DNA of 64,000 bases from assembly GCA_000818945.1 (NCBI GenBank), contig KN805428.1, forward strand, positions 27,840 to 91,839, given 5' to 3'. This document shows, piece after piece, positions 1 to 10,700 of the stretch. This DNA is from Schizochytrium sp. CCTCC M209059. Lineage: Eukaryota; Sar; Bigyra; Thraustochytrida; Thraustochytriidae. The notes beneath the pieces are model-generated. The model had not been told where the DNA came from. It saw nothing but the letters and a program-made list of their open reading frames with translations, and did not search any database. A program made the translations under genes and the position numbers. The stretch's first letter is position 1; the number at the start of each line of letters is the position of its first letter.

Positions 1-38
1 GTTGGGGCGCGCCCCGGTTGGGTTTTTTGTTGTCGTGC

Positions 39-2117
39 ATGTACTCAAGAAATCCACCATCGCCGCCGGGCGGTGGCCATGGTGCCATCAACGATGATCG
101 TCATCATGGGCCCCCGCCGGCGGCTGCCGAGATGTCCTCGAGTAGCTCCAGCACCAGCACCGGCAGCCGCCGGCGCACCAACACCGCTGCGCAAGCACCT
201 GCTCCCGCCGCCGACGCTGCTGCTGCTGCTGCTGCTGATGATGAGGATGCTGCTGCTGCTACTGCTGGCCGAAGGGCCCCATCTGGCCGCGATTTAGGCT
301 TTGTGCTCCGGGGCAAGGCCACAGGCGCGGTTTCCTCTTTGAGACAAAATTCGGAAAAACGAAATCGCGTCTCTTCCCATTCGAGTCGTCGCGCCGAAGG
401 CGAACATCAGCAACAAATAGGACGAGCACGCCCTCCAAGCAATGATGACCGCGAAGACAACGACGACGAAGAAGAAGATGATGATGATGATGACCGCGAA
501 GACAACGACGACGAAGAAGAAGATGATGATGATGATGACCGCCCCTGTCCCGTAGAAGGCTGCTCAAATATCTGCATCGAAGGCTGCGACAGATGCCGTC
601 TTCATGGCGGGCGACGACGATGCAGTGAGCCTCATTGCAAAAAATTCGCGCAGGCCCCATCTCAATTTTGCAAATCTCACGGCGGAGGGTACCGCTGTAA
701 TTTTCCTGGATGTAGCAAGTCTGCAGCTGGCAGCATCCATCGCTGCGGTATGCACGTCCAAGATCTCACCGGAATCCATGCTTCACCTACAACCGTGTCT
801 CGGCAATGCGCCGTTCCAGACTGCGTCATGCGTGCGGTCATAGTTGTTTACCTGTGCAAGGCTCATGGTGGAGGCCGCCGCTGCACATTTTCCGGCTGTT
901 TCAAGTCCGCTTGCGCTCGATCCAAGCTTTGTGCGGCGCACGGCGGTGGTCGCCGCTGCTCACACGAAGGTTGCACAAAAAGTGCCGTGGGAGCAACACT
1001 GGCCTGCGTATCTCATGGCGGCGGCCGACGCTGCATTCTCGCCGACTGCACTAAATCTGCTCGCAGCGGCTCTGACTTTTGTCAGGCTCATCGAACAAAA
1101 TATCAGCTTCGGCGAACCCAACAAACGGGTTCCAAGGACAGCTCTGCGGACGACATCCCGATAACACTTGCTCAGGCTTACGCGCGCAGCGCATTCGCAC
1201 ACGCAGACGACACATCGCAGCCAATTACAGATTGGCCTCAAGAAAATGTTTCCGGTGCATCATCGGCTTTCGGAAATGACTTGTCCTCATATAAATCGAA
1301 CACTACGTCGAATAGTGTCTCTCATCAGGCTTCGCAACATCATGGATCCAGCCGAGCTGAATCACAGGGCTCCTTCTCTGAAGAACGACGGGGAGAAGGA
1401 GGAGGCCCAGACATGCAAGCCTCAGATGTCACAACAACATCTTTGTCGCCAACATTAAAGCGAAAGCGTCACTCCGGATCAGATGACGCCCTTTCCTCTG
1501 CTGTAAGCGACGATAATTCTTTAAAGCGAGATCGTAATCGATACTCGAGAGGCATCCGCAAGCGTCGCCAAGATGCGGACAGCAAACTCTTACAGGATGC
1601 CATTATTTCCTCTATGCAGGTAGTTCCTTTCGCCGGTCCTGCGCAAAGTAACACCTCCCACATGATTGCTCCCGTGCAAAGAGCAATCCGACAGGGCTAC
1701 ATTGTACCCCCTGGCACGGCCTCGCCATTTCCTCAGCAAAACATCGCTTTCACTCAAGGTTCTCACCAATTCGCTGCGAATGCTTTCCCCCCTCCTGGGA
1801 GCTTTCCTTCGCAGTTTTCCTATGGCATGCCCATGCCTTTTCATCCCTACAACCATTCGCCGCCACCTTCGGCTTTTGTAGGTGGACAACCTTTCGGTGC
1901 CCTCATCCAACCTTTCCCGAATGCGCAACAGCAGCAACAACAACCGCAGGCCGCAGTGAATTATTCATTTCAACCTCAGTCTCAGCTGCCAGGACACACT
2001 CCATTTGGCCAACAACAGATTCGGGATCCAAACTTTCTTACGTCAGCGATGCCTTTGGCTGCAGTGGGGACTGCTTCGAATGTCGCAGAAAAGGATGACG
2101 ACGACGCAGACTCTTAG
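39..2117 (+). CDS. WRKY19-like Cys/His repeat protein
   Basis: The reading frame is open from the left edge and its first ATG is at 39; a second candidate start lies at 132. Residues about 165-370 hold seven tandem units of the form C-x4-C-x10-C-x2-H, most followed by HGGGRRC, the repeat that databases label 'WRKY transcription factor 19-like' in oomycetes and other stramenopiles; it is not a true WRKY domain. The N-terminus is Ser/Ala-rich low complexity. An acidic stretch before the zinc units is a perfect 45-bp tandem duplication (447-536). The C-terminal half is Ser/Gln/Pro-rich and probably disordered, with a basic KRKR cluster that could be a nuclear signal. A nucleic-acid or protein-binding regulator is likely, but the target is unknown. 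An upstream exon outside the window cannot be excluded. Confidence 0.8.
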   Translation: MYSRNPPSPPGGGHGAINDDRHHGPPPAAAEMSSSSSSTSTGSRRRTNTAAQAPAPAADAAAAAAADDEDAAAATAGRRAPSGRDLGFVLRGKATGAVSSLRQNSEKRNRVSSHSSRRAEGEHQQQIGRARPPSNDDREDNDDEEEDDDDDDREDNDDEEEDDDDDDRPCPVEGCSNICIEGCDRCRLHGGRRRCSEPHCKKFAQAPSQFCKSHGGGYRCNFPGCSKSAAGSIHRCGMHVQDLTGIHASPTTVSRQCAVPDCVMRAVIVVYLCKAHGGGRRCTFSGCFKSACARSKLCAAHGGGRRCSHEGCTKSAVGATLACVSHGGGRRCILADCTKSARSGSDFCQAHRTKYQLRRTQQTGSKDSSADDIPITLAQAYARSAFAHADDTSQPITDWPQENVSGASSAFGNDLSSYKSNTTSNSVSHQASQHHGSSRAESQGSFSEERRGEGGGPDMQASDVTTTSLSPTLKRKRHSGSDDALSSAVSDDNSLKRDRNRYSRGIRKRRQDADSKLLQDAIISSMQVVPFAGPAQSNTSHMIAPVQRAIRQGYIVPPGTASPFPQQNIAFTQGSHQFAANAFPPPGSFPSQFSYGMPMPFHPYNHSPPPSAFVGGQPFGALIQPFPNAQQQQQQPQAAVNYSFQPQSQLPGHTPFGQQQIRDPNFLTSAMPLAAVGTASNVAEKDDDDADS
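447..536 (+). repeat. Perfect 45-bp tandem duplication in acidic coding tract
   Basis: Two identical 45-nt units (447-491 and 492-536) each encode Asp-Arg-Glu-Asp-Asn followed by acidic residues. They are in frame and add 15 residues without changing the zinc-binding units downstream. Exact identity suggests a recent slip or duplication, or an allelic length variant. Confidence 0.9.
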
Positions 2118-2637
2118 TCCGATTTAGACTTCCATCTTTTATTTCCACTTCTTGCTATTGCATTATGGTCTCAGTCCTCCCCTCTCTTCTTTCTCCCTCT
2201 TCATGAACAGTAAAATGTGAAAGGATATGTTGCTGCTCTCCTCTGTAACGATGGCCTTATTTTGTATATATCTTCACCGTTACTTTCAGGCCTTCGGATG
2301 AAATGCTCGTTCGTTCAGATTGAGCATTTTCGCATCGTCGTGAATAATCAGAGGAGTCGAACCTACAAAGCAAAGTCAGGCCTAGGTAGTAAACAAAAGA
2401 AGAAGAACGTACCCCACGTTTCATTTTTGAGGCCACGCACCCTGTATTCACCGCCTAACGACGCTGCAGAATTTCACCACAACTTCCACAGCCACCACTG
2501 TCATTAAGCTTTCCGTGAGAAAAAGAAAAAAAGAAAAAAAGAGGGCAGCAAAGCTTGATCGAGCGGTCGATCGATCGTTCGATCACAACCTGCTCCCGCG
2601 CTCGCACGTGAGCGCGCGATCGCGAGGGCGAGACGCG
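2118..2637. other. Intergenic, upstream of TAF12
   Basis: Non-coding spacer between two same-strand genes. It holds an A-rich run (2518-2543) and CGATCGATCGTTCGATC-type palindromic sequence (2557-2584) just before the TAF12 start. No conserved promoter element was recognised. Confidence 0.6.
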
Positions 2638-2685
2638 ATGCAGCACCAACAAGGCGGTGGCGGATACCCGCCGCGGGGTACGCCT

Positions 2686-2724
<39 letters not shown>

Positions 2725-3657
2725 GCGCAGCAGCAGCAGCAGCAGCAGCAGGGATATCGCGGCCATCCAACAGCAGGCGCCGCGCCACCGCGCCCATATG
2801 GGCGGCCGCCGCAGCAAGCCCCGCACGCCCAAGCATATGCACAGGCCAGACCACCGTACGCCGCGAGCGCTGGCCAAGGCCGGCCGCCTATGATGCAAGG
2901 TGGTGGCAACCCTGCGTCGACTCAGGGACCAACTGCGGCCCACCTCGCCGCCTCAGGGTCCGTGGGCGCCCCAAGGGGGCCTTCCGGCGTGTCGCCCATT
3001 CGTCCCTCATACCCGAACGCCGCATCGATGCAGCAGCAGCCGCAGCAGCCGCAGCAGCAGCAGCAGCAACAGCAACAGCATCGCCCCAGGCCCGCTCCAC
3101 GTCCCAGTGCAATGGCCCAACACTCTCCAACAGGATCAGGCACTACGGCTAAGCCCATGCATCCAGGCGGCAAGGATATGGCTGCAACAAGCCCAGCTTA
3201 CACAGGTCGTATGCCACAACTCACCCCAGGCGCTTTTCCCAAATTGCGTGCGCGAGGCTTTGGTGATCAGGAAGTACTTGCGTCTGTACGTAAGCTCAAC
3301 GAGCTGGTGCAGAGCATCGACCCGCATGCAGATCTGGAGCCAGAAGTCCAGGAGGTCCTTTTGGATCTTTCTGTAGCCTTTGTGCAGGAAGCTGCTGAGC
3401 AGGGTATCAAGCTCGCGCGCCATCGTGGGTCCTCGGAGCTCCAGCTTGAAGACCTTCGAATGTTCGTCGAAGGTCGACTCGGCCTTCACGTCCCTGGCTT
3501 CGGCTCCACTCTTACGGGCGGGGTGCCTGCCTCGCAATTTGACAACCAGCGCAGAAATGGCCCTGACTATGTTCCAGACGCTCATGCTGCTCGCCTCGAG
3601 GTGAAACGCAAAGCCCATGTACTACTTCAAGACAACCTGTTTGCGGATAATAAGTGA
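2638..3657 (+). CDS. TAF12: TFIID/SAGA subunit TAF12 (histone-fold)
   Basis: 339 residues from the first ATG at 2638; the open frame upstream has no ATG. The N-terminal 210 residues are low complexity with long glutamine runs (2686-2750 and 3030-3078) and Pro/Ala-rich linkers. Residues about 219-290 match the TAF12 histone fold: a KLNELVQSIDP first helix, then LEPEVQEVLLDLSVAFV, a KLARHRGSSEL segment and a final helix ending near HVPGF, the order and spacing of human TAF12 (LVRQIDP, DPEVEDLLLEIADDF, LAKHRKS, IPGF). TAF12 pairs with TAF4 in TFIID and with ADA1 in SAGA. The polyglutamine N-terminus resembles yeast and plant versions. Expected in the nucleus. The family assignment is strong. Confidence 0.9.
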
Positions 3658-3873
3658 CAACCTTTCTTTTCCCGTTGAAGCAAAGCAAGCTTCTTCCTAT
3701 TCCTTTTCTATTCTTTTTCACAGAAAAAAATATGCCCCACGAGCGCAAGAACTTTAGATAGACTTCACCTGGCGACACGAATTTTCTTGTGTTTTTCCTC
3801 TATGTATTTCAAATGAAGGCGAAACCTGATTGCAATGAAAACATGGAAACTTTTTGCTTTTAAAAAAAGTATT

Positions 3874-4389
3874 TTACTCTTTTTTCGCGGACAGCGCAGT
3901 TGGCGAGGGAAAAAAGTACAGCGCACAAGGGTCAACCGTGCAAGCAACGTCATCTTGCAAAGACGCCTCGAAGACGACCCCTTCGCGTTCCAAAATAGCG
4001 CGCTTCTCGCGCAACTTTGGCGCACCGTGACCCTTTTGGCCAGAAAAACCTCCCAAAGCACGTGTGCTCGCCACCACGCGATGACAAGGGACGGTGGGTG
4101 CAAAGGGATTGTTACGTAGCGCGTTTCCCACCGCACGTGGGCTCGAGCCCAGTTCTCGGGCAACCTCGCCGTATGTAGAGACCTTGCCCGCAGGAATCGT
4201 AGAAATCAAATCGTAAACCCGCTGCTGAAAGACTGTAGGCTTGTCGCGCTTCTTCTCGACCGAAGTGGGCCATGACGCCTTGACGGACTTGGGCTTGCTC
4301 AATTCCTTCTTCTCAGCAAGCGTTGCTCCTCGCTTCGAGCGCAAAGCCGGTTGCGACGCCGTTAAGCTGCGCCGCGCTCGGGCGCCCAT
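3874..4389 (-). CDS. MGMT: Methylated-DNA-protein-cysteine methyltransferase (MGMT/Ogt)
   Basis: 171 residues from the ATG at 4389; the frame is open further up to 4653, so a longer N-terminus is possible. The C-terminal domain (residues about 51-150) has the helix-turn-helix segment FQQRVYDLISTIPAGKVSTYG, the AVGNALRNNP turn and the active-site PCHRV motif with Cys102 as the acceptor of O6-alkyl groups from guanine. The repair reaction is stoichiometric: the protein is inactivated after one transfer. The N-terminal domain typical of Ada/Ogt is replaced by a short basic region, as in many small eukaryotic MGMTs. It lies tail-to-tail with TAF12 and head-to-tail with the next minus-strand gene. 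Confidence 0.92.
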   Translation of the reverse strand: MGARARRSLTASQPALRSKRGATLAEKKELSKPKSVKASWPTSVEKKRDKPTVFQQRVYDLISTIPAGKVSTYGEVARELGSSPRAVGNALRNNPFAPTVPCHRVVASTRALGGFSGQKGHGAPKLREKRAILEREGVVFEASLQDDVACTVDPCALYFFPSPTALSAKKE

Positions 4390-4930
4390 TGCACTAATGA
4401 TGGAGAAGGCACGGGTCTTCGTCCTGCTCCACCTCTCTTCAGGCTGCTCTACAGACACCCACCAACGACAGACGTGCCTCGCCTCTGCCTTGCCCCACGC
4501 ACGCTGGCGTCTCGCGCACCTGACTCGGATATTCTTTCTTGATTTGCCCTGCCGCGCGAGCGGACTTGCCTTGACTCCCTCCGGGCCGACCTCGCTCTTG
4601 CAGTGCATTCTACAAACGTTCCACCAACAAGCTTCGTTGTTCGGAAAAGGCAAATGGCTGAGGCTGGAAAAGGAAAGGCATCGTTGGCTGACCGACCTCC
4701 ACCTGCCTAGAGAGGGTCATGAGCGGGAAACCTTTGATGGCCTATCCTGGCAGGCAGGTAAGGCCATCTAGAATCCGGCTCGTCATGCTCACTCATCGGA
4801 AAAATTCAAAGAATGAACCGCCATGAAACTTGCCGTGACGATTCACAGTCAATCATGCGCAAAGCCCGCAAGTCACACTGCGAGGCGCTCTTTGTTTCAG
4901 CACATAGGTGACAACAGTCGCTTGCCTAAA
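4390..4930. other. Spacer between MGMT and the 580-aa gene
   Basis: About 540 nt between two minus-strand genes. Part of it (4390-4653) stays open in the MGMT frame and could encode an N-terminal extension rich in Arg and Trp; the rest shows no coding signal. Confidence 0.5.
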
Positions 4931-6673
4931 CTAGACGCTTTCGAAGACAGCCTCTGCGATTTCATCACACGTTCCAAGTACTTCGAGAGCAACCTCTTGC
5001 AGAGACCCTTCAAACATCAGGTCCGCGATGCTTTCAATGATCTGGTGCTGCGACATTCCTGTGCCGTGCAATGAGGCCTCCACGAGTTCACGGTGCTTAA
5101 GAAAAGACCGCCTTCCCTCCATGATTTCTTCCGCAACTTTGCTACTGAGTTCCGTCCTTTCCTCTCTACTGCCGGTGTGGACGCTGGTGCTCGGGTATGT
5201 TGACCCTTCGGCCAGGCGAGTGCGCTCTTTTGCATGCCGCTCTTCGTTTTCGTCGCGCGCCTTGTGCAAGCTTTCACTCAGGTCTGATGTGCCCGTGAGG
5301 TCCTTGGCGCCAGTAGATGCTGTCAGAGAGGCGAGCTCATGCTGCCACTTCTTTCGAATCGCTTCCTCGCGAGCCATCAGCTTTTCGAGCTCGCGAACAA
5401 GCTCGCCATTGGCCTGTACATCTCTCTTTGCTTTACCGGCCTGCTCGATGCCCGCTCTGGATCCAACACGATGGCTCAAACGCTCATGCTGGAAGGCGGC
5501 ACGTTTGATTCGTGGACGAGCCTTGAATTGGGGCTGAGATTTGACGAGCTTTTCCACAAGTTGATCGAGTCGACGCCTCTCCGCGGCAAGTGCCCGTGCG
5601 ATCGCCTCGTCAAGGTCACGTTTTTGATATTCGTTCGCCTGCCCATGCGCTCCGCTTTGTCTTTGTGGAGATGCAAATCTACTCGGTATGCGCTCGTCCA
5701 GGTCTTCCCGCACGATTTGAATTGCAGGCGGGTCCTTCGCGCTCTCGGGTAGTGGAGGTGCAGCAGGCAAAGGCGTAGTTTCCGTCGACACATCCTGTGT
5801 ACGGTTTCGTATGCCCCGCTGATGTTTGTGGTGCGGATGGCCTCCTCCTCTTCCTCCTCCTCCTCCTCCTCCTCGAGTCTGTGCTCCAAGCTTGAGCAGC
5901 GAACTCGCCTTCCGCTGCTGCTCTCGCGACCTCGCGACATTGATTGACCAAGGTTGCGTAGCCCCTTCTCTCCGTCGACTGTTAGACTTTGGTCTGGGCT
6001 TGGGTTTAGGCCTGGCTGCTGGTCGTACTGCGGGTCGTTTGGCTGAAGGTTTCGTTTTTTTTACGGAACTCTTTCGGACGGGAGGTGGGTTGCCAAACAA
6101 ACCTTTGGCGCTCGTTGTCACGTCGTCATTCCAATCTTTGCGTGGCTGAGCGCGATTATCTTTCTGCTTTTGGGCCAGGAATTTTGCTCGCTCGTTGCGG
6201 CGTTTGTCGATCAGAAATTCCCTGCGTAGCTCGTCTGAACGTAGGTTTGCGTCAAAGAGACCTTCATCACGCCTCTTGGTGATCTCAGCTTGTCCCTGCC
6301 TCTCGCTGGGCATGCCTCGGCGTGGTGTCAGGGTAGGTGGTGGAGGAGGCTGCTCGGCCTTGGATTTGGTGTCTGCCCGTTCACGCTGCTGCATCATTGC
6401 GGCCTTGGCTCGCGTTGGATACGGGTTTTGGTTGTCAGGATTGTGCAAAATAATCACATCCCCATCCAATGGTTCTTCCCAGGTTGGGGGTTGCGCCGTC
6501 GATGTCTGATGTTTACGCTTGGGCTCTGCTTGCTCATGCGTGGCTAGTCTTCTTTGCAGCATCAGCATGGACCCGTAGCCCCGGCGCGTTGCACCCATAG
6601 TATAGAGACTGTTGCCAGCACCGAACCCAAGCTGCGAGCCAAATGAGAGTCCAAGAATAGAGTCCTCCATCAT
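4931..6673 (-). CDS. Uncharacterised basic coiled-coil protein, 580 aa
   Basis: A long uninterrupted frame with an ATG pair at 6673/6670. I do not recognise a family. The first 60 residues are Gly/Leu/Met-rich. Residues about 130-190 are a highly charged helix (DELRREFLIDKRRNERAKF). The middle is Lys/Pro/Arg-rich with a long glycine run near 5850 and is probably disordered. Residues about 370-520 are a predicted coiled coil (RALAAERRRLDQLVEKLVKS, LEKLMAREEAIRKKWQHEL). The last 50 residues are acidic and helical. The composition suits a cytoskeletal or centrosomal/ciliary scaffold, but that is only a guess from composition. Confidence 0.7.
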   Translation of the reverse strand: MMEDSILGLSFGSQLGFGAGNSLYTMGATRRGYGSMLMLQRRLATHEQAEPKRKHQTSTAQPPTWEEPLDGDVIILHNPDNQNPYPTRAKAAMMQQRERADTKSKAEQPPPPPTLTPRRGMPSERQGQAEITKRRDEGLFDANLRSDELRREFLIDKRRNERAKFLAQKQKDNRAQPRKDWNDDVTTSAKGLFGNPPPVRKSSVKKTKPSAKRPAVRPAARPKPKPRPKSNSRRREGATQPWSINVARSREQQRKASSLLKLGAQTRGGGGGGGRGGGHPHHKHQRGIRNRTQDVSTETTPLPAAPPLPESAKDPPAIQIVREDLDERIPSRFASPQRQSGAHGQANEYQKRDLDEAIARALAAERRRLDQLVEKLVKSQPQFKARPRIKRAAFQHERLSHRVGSRAGIEQAGKAKRDVQANGELVRELEKLMAREEAIRKKWQHELASLTASTGAKDLTGTSDLSESLHKARDENEERHAKERTRLAEGSTYPSTSVHTGSREERTELSSKVAEEIMEGRRSFLKHRELVEASLHGTGMSQHQIIESIADLMFEGSLQEVALEVLGTCDEIAEAVFESV

Positions 6674-7768
6674 TGTTTACTCGATTCTCGAGTTCGAGCA
6701 AACACTTGTCCAGGACTCCCACCGTTCACCGAGATGTATTTCCTTTTTCGCCCTTCCCCCCCAAAAAAAGGACGTCCTTCTTCTGGCCGGTCGTGCGAGC
6801 AAGGCGTCCAAAGAGTCTGGAGTCTGCTCTCCGAGGCCTTCGCGCTGGCAGACCAGCGTTAGAACTGCACCGTCCAAACGACGCAGCGATCCTCGCTTCG
6901 TCCTTTGCTGCGCTCGGCTTTGCGCTTCGCAACCACCAGCGCGGCCGCCTTTGCGCTCCAGCGCGCCCGCTCGGCGGTTTTGGTCCAAGAGCCCTGCAAT
7001 TTTCCCCCCTCTTTCTCCCTTCTTCTTTTTCATTTTCTCCAAATGGGGAAAATGCCAAATAATGCCACTTCTTGGATGCATAGACGGCTAAGTCCAAAAA
7101 ACTGCTCAACGGCTATTTCAGCTTTGCTGCTTGCAACAGCTTGCTGGCTGGTGACCGATGAGCGGAAGTTGTTATTTCGTGCGCATGGCGGGAACTCGTA
7201 TACACGATGCTGCCTGTACCTATACAAGTGAAAAGGCACGTATTCAGCCAGCGACACGCGCAAGGGAGGTGGGTCGACCTGTCGTCGCCGTGCCTTCCGA
7301 GACGGTTCGTGTTCAAATAGACAGCTTGACAGAAAACATTGTTGAGATCATTTGCAGAGAAGACTATACCTGAACATCACTTTACCGGCTAGCGGGATCA
7401 ATCGTTTCACGAGAGCCAGCGCTCCTTCGGGAGGCTACAATTGTTGGCTCGACTTATCGATGCTGGTCACCCTGGCGGCTTCAGCCGGAATCCTGCAGAG
7501 AGCCTAGGCAGGACAGACGTCTTGCAGGCGCGTGGGCGCTGCGCCTCGCGCGACGCTCGCGCGCTCAAGAAAGGCTACTATCTCATCGTTGCGCGTCTGG
7601 CGACGTACGTGCGTACGCCAGACATAGCACGGGTCGCAGCGAACAAAATATCTCAAGAACTCTTGCTTTTTGAGAACGCGAAGCGTGACGCGGCGTGCGC
7701 TAGTAGGACGCTGACTTGGCTTTCCGGCAAAGCAAAGCAAAGCAAAGACGTGCAGAGTATAACAAACC
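6674..7768. promoter_or_regulatory. Divergent intergenic region, 580-aa gene / K+ channel
   Basis: About 1.1 kb between two genes that face away from each other, so it should contain both promoters. Seen here: a C8A7 run near 6757-6775, an inverted repeat at 7595-7623 (8-bp arms, 13-nt loop containing ACGTACGT), and AAAGC iterations at 7731-7747. No TATA box or initiator could be assigned. None of the short ORFs looks coding. Confidence 0.5.
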
Positions 7769-10700
7769 ATGTGGTCACCGCAAGGGCAAAGCCCACCCAC
7801 CAGGTCTTCGTATCGACACAAGGCACTGTCAAGCTTTGCAAGCGAAACAGACCGCTGGGATTCTACAGTTCTCCCAACCTTGCGTGCAGGCAAACGAAAG
7901 GTGAATGCTCCGGGTTCGTACGGCGTGGGTAATAACGCGGCCGCAACATCCGATGCATCTACACCTGTCTCTCGCTTCAAATATCTTCGCGAACGTACGA
8001 TGGCAAGGTTCCGGGGTCGAGTGGACAGCAAATTCCATGAATCAGTGGTGCCCAACTCAGTTCTTCGTGGAGGCGGTGATCGACAAGGGGGTGATGACAA
8101 TGGGGAAGACGAAGAGCAAAAATTCTTTGTACATGAAGATATTAAAGTGCCTTTTCGACTCCAATTGCGTCACATTTTAACGTCTTCCAGTATTGGCGTC
8201 GCAATTGACCTCATCAGCTGCGCGTTGTCGGTCATTGCATGCATCTTTTACGTCTGGTCAACGTACGATGAGTCCCTCGAGACGCTTTTCTTATTCATTG
8301 AGGCAGGAATTTCTGCGTTTTTTCTCCTCGAGTACATGCTTCGATTCTATGTGACCAACAATCGGGTCCGTTTCTTCTTTTCATGGTTTTCCATCGTCGA
8401 TATATTGACCATCGTGCCGGTGGTCTTCGATCTATTGCTGCATGAAAGTATCACAGGAACGTCTCTTGCCTTTCGCATCATTCAAATTTTGCGCGTCCTA
8501 CGAATCGCTCGACTACTCCGCATTCATCGTGTGTTTACATACCTGAAGACGGAACTACAGCGCGAAACTGCGCGCTTCATTTTGAACATGATCTCCATCA
8601 CGTTCATTACTGCCGCCTTTATTTTTGCGATCGAAAATAGCTTGCGCGAAGAGCTCTACGTAGAGCCTCTACTCTTTCACGATGCCTACTATTTCACCAT
8701 TGTCACGGTGTCCACCGTCGGCTTCGGTGACATCAAGGTATACACGCAGCTTTCGCGCGCGTTCATCGTTCTGGTGATCATTGGCTCTCTCGTCTACATT
8801 CCCATGTCAACGAATGCTTTGCTTCGTTTGCTTTCAGAGGATTCCATGTACAGATTACGTCGATATCGGCCCCGGCGAGCCCGCCACGTTCTTGTGCTCG
8901 GCGAGATTCATGCCGATGGAGCGCTCAAGTTTTTGCAAGAGTTCTTTCATCCGGATCATGGAACACAAGACGACGTTCATGTCGTCTTTCTCATGGGCAA
9001 CCTGCCTTCTGCAGAGCTGAAAATGGTGCTTGAGTCTCAGCGCTACGAAATGTCCGTCACATATCTGCAGGGGTCAGTGCACTCGATCGAAGATCTCGAT
9101 CGCGCGCGCGCCTGGGATGTCGCTGCTGTGTTTGTGCTTGCGCGCAAATTCACTGTCGAAGAGGCAGAGGTGGATCGAAGTACGATGATGATCGCCTTGG
9201 CCATTAAGCAATATCATTATCGCGTTCTTGGGTCCCCCGTCCAAATCTGTCTTCAGTTGATTCGTCCCGAGAGCCAAAAGCAGTATGCCCTCGCTTTCAG
9301 GAAGATTGGGAGAAAGAACGAAAGCTATAGGGAAATCAACTCGCAGCAGCGTCCGTCCAATGGATCAATCGCATCTTCGATTGGGGCACTGACGCCAGTC
9401 GGCACTTACCCTCCCAATAGACATTGGCAGCAAAGCGCAAGTGTGGAAGATGTCGTACGATCAGAGATCAAGGTCGTTCCTTCACCGATGCCTTCAAGTC
9501 AAAATGGACGTCGTGTCTCGGACAGCAAAAGGCGAAACATTGGTAGCGCTGTGAATCAGAATCGTCGAGAGAGCGAGGGACCTCAATCAGAGCCTCTGTC
9601 GGGCGCTGCTGACATTCTTGCGCTGATGCAAACACATCAAGCACTCCCGCGTCAGCAATCATCGTTGTCGGTCGCATCCAAAACGCCTCTCCAAGGGCCG
9701 CAAAAGACTGGACTCGGCCCCCAGGACATTGTAATCTGTACGAATCAATTAAAAATGGAGCTCATGGCGAAACACTGTTTGTGCCCAGGCATCACAACGT
9801 TCATCACAAATCTGGTCATCTCACTCGATGATGACGCGCATCGGGACCGCGGCGTTGACTCTCTTGCGCCGTGGGAAAAGGAATATCGAGCTGGCTGTGA
9901 CTTTGAGCTCTACCGAACCAAACTGACGCAGGGATTTAGTGGGATCCACTTTGAAGACATCGCACTCGCTCTGTACATGGAAACGGGCACACTGGTAATT
10001 GGCGTCGAGGTGAGCGCTGCCATGCATATGACCGACGGTTCGACACATGCAAAATCACGGCTCCTTTTAAATCCAGTCGGCTTTGTCATTCCGGACACGA
10101 CAGAATTCTCGGTCCACGCTATCGTGATTGCGCAGGATCGGGCTAGCGCAAACTTGTCGACATGGAGATCGAATCCGCAAGAGCCAGGCAAGGGGGGAGG
10201 CGGTCTCACGGCTTCTTTTTATGGGCTCACGGCGCCTGCGCAGAAAGTGAGCAGCATGAAGTTTAACAGTCAAAATGTAGGCAAGCCAGAGACAGAGGCG
10301 AGCAGGATCGAAGCGAAGGTGCGCATGTACAATCCAACGGAAGCTCGACCCGGCATCGAAATATCCCGGAAAATGGCCGAATTTGATTCTGCTTCGCTGC
10401 AGCATCAAATCAGCAGTGGTTCCAGGGACAAGAGAGCGTATGGCGCAGCCTCTGAGCGCCTCCGACGGGCAAAGATTCATTCGCAGTTGTGCGAAGAGCA
10501 TCCGAGTGTGAAAAATCACGTAGTATTTATTGGTTCGACGACAGATTTCGCCGCCTTTGTGAGAATCTTGCGCCACAAGACCAAAGGCGCGACCAAGAGC
10601 CTGCCCGTTGTTGTGCTTTCTACCACGATGCCAAGTGTCCAAACTTGGGCCGCGCTTCCAGGGAAAGGAGAACACGTGTACATTGTAGAGGGCTCACCGC

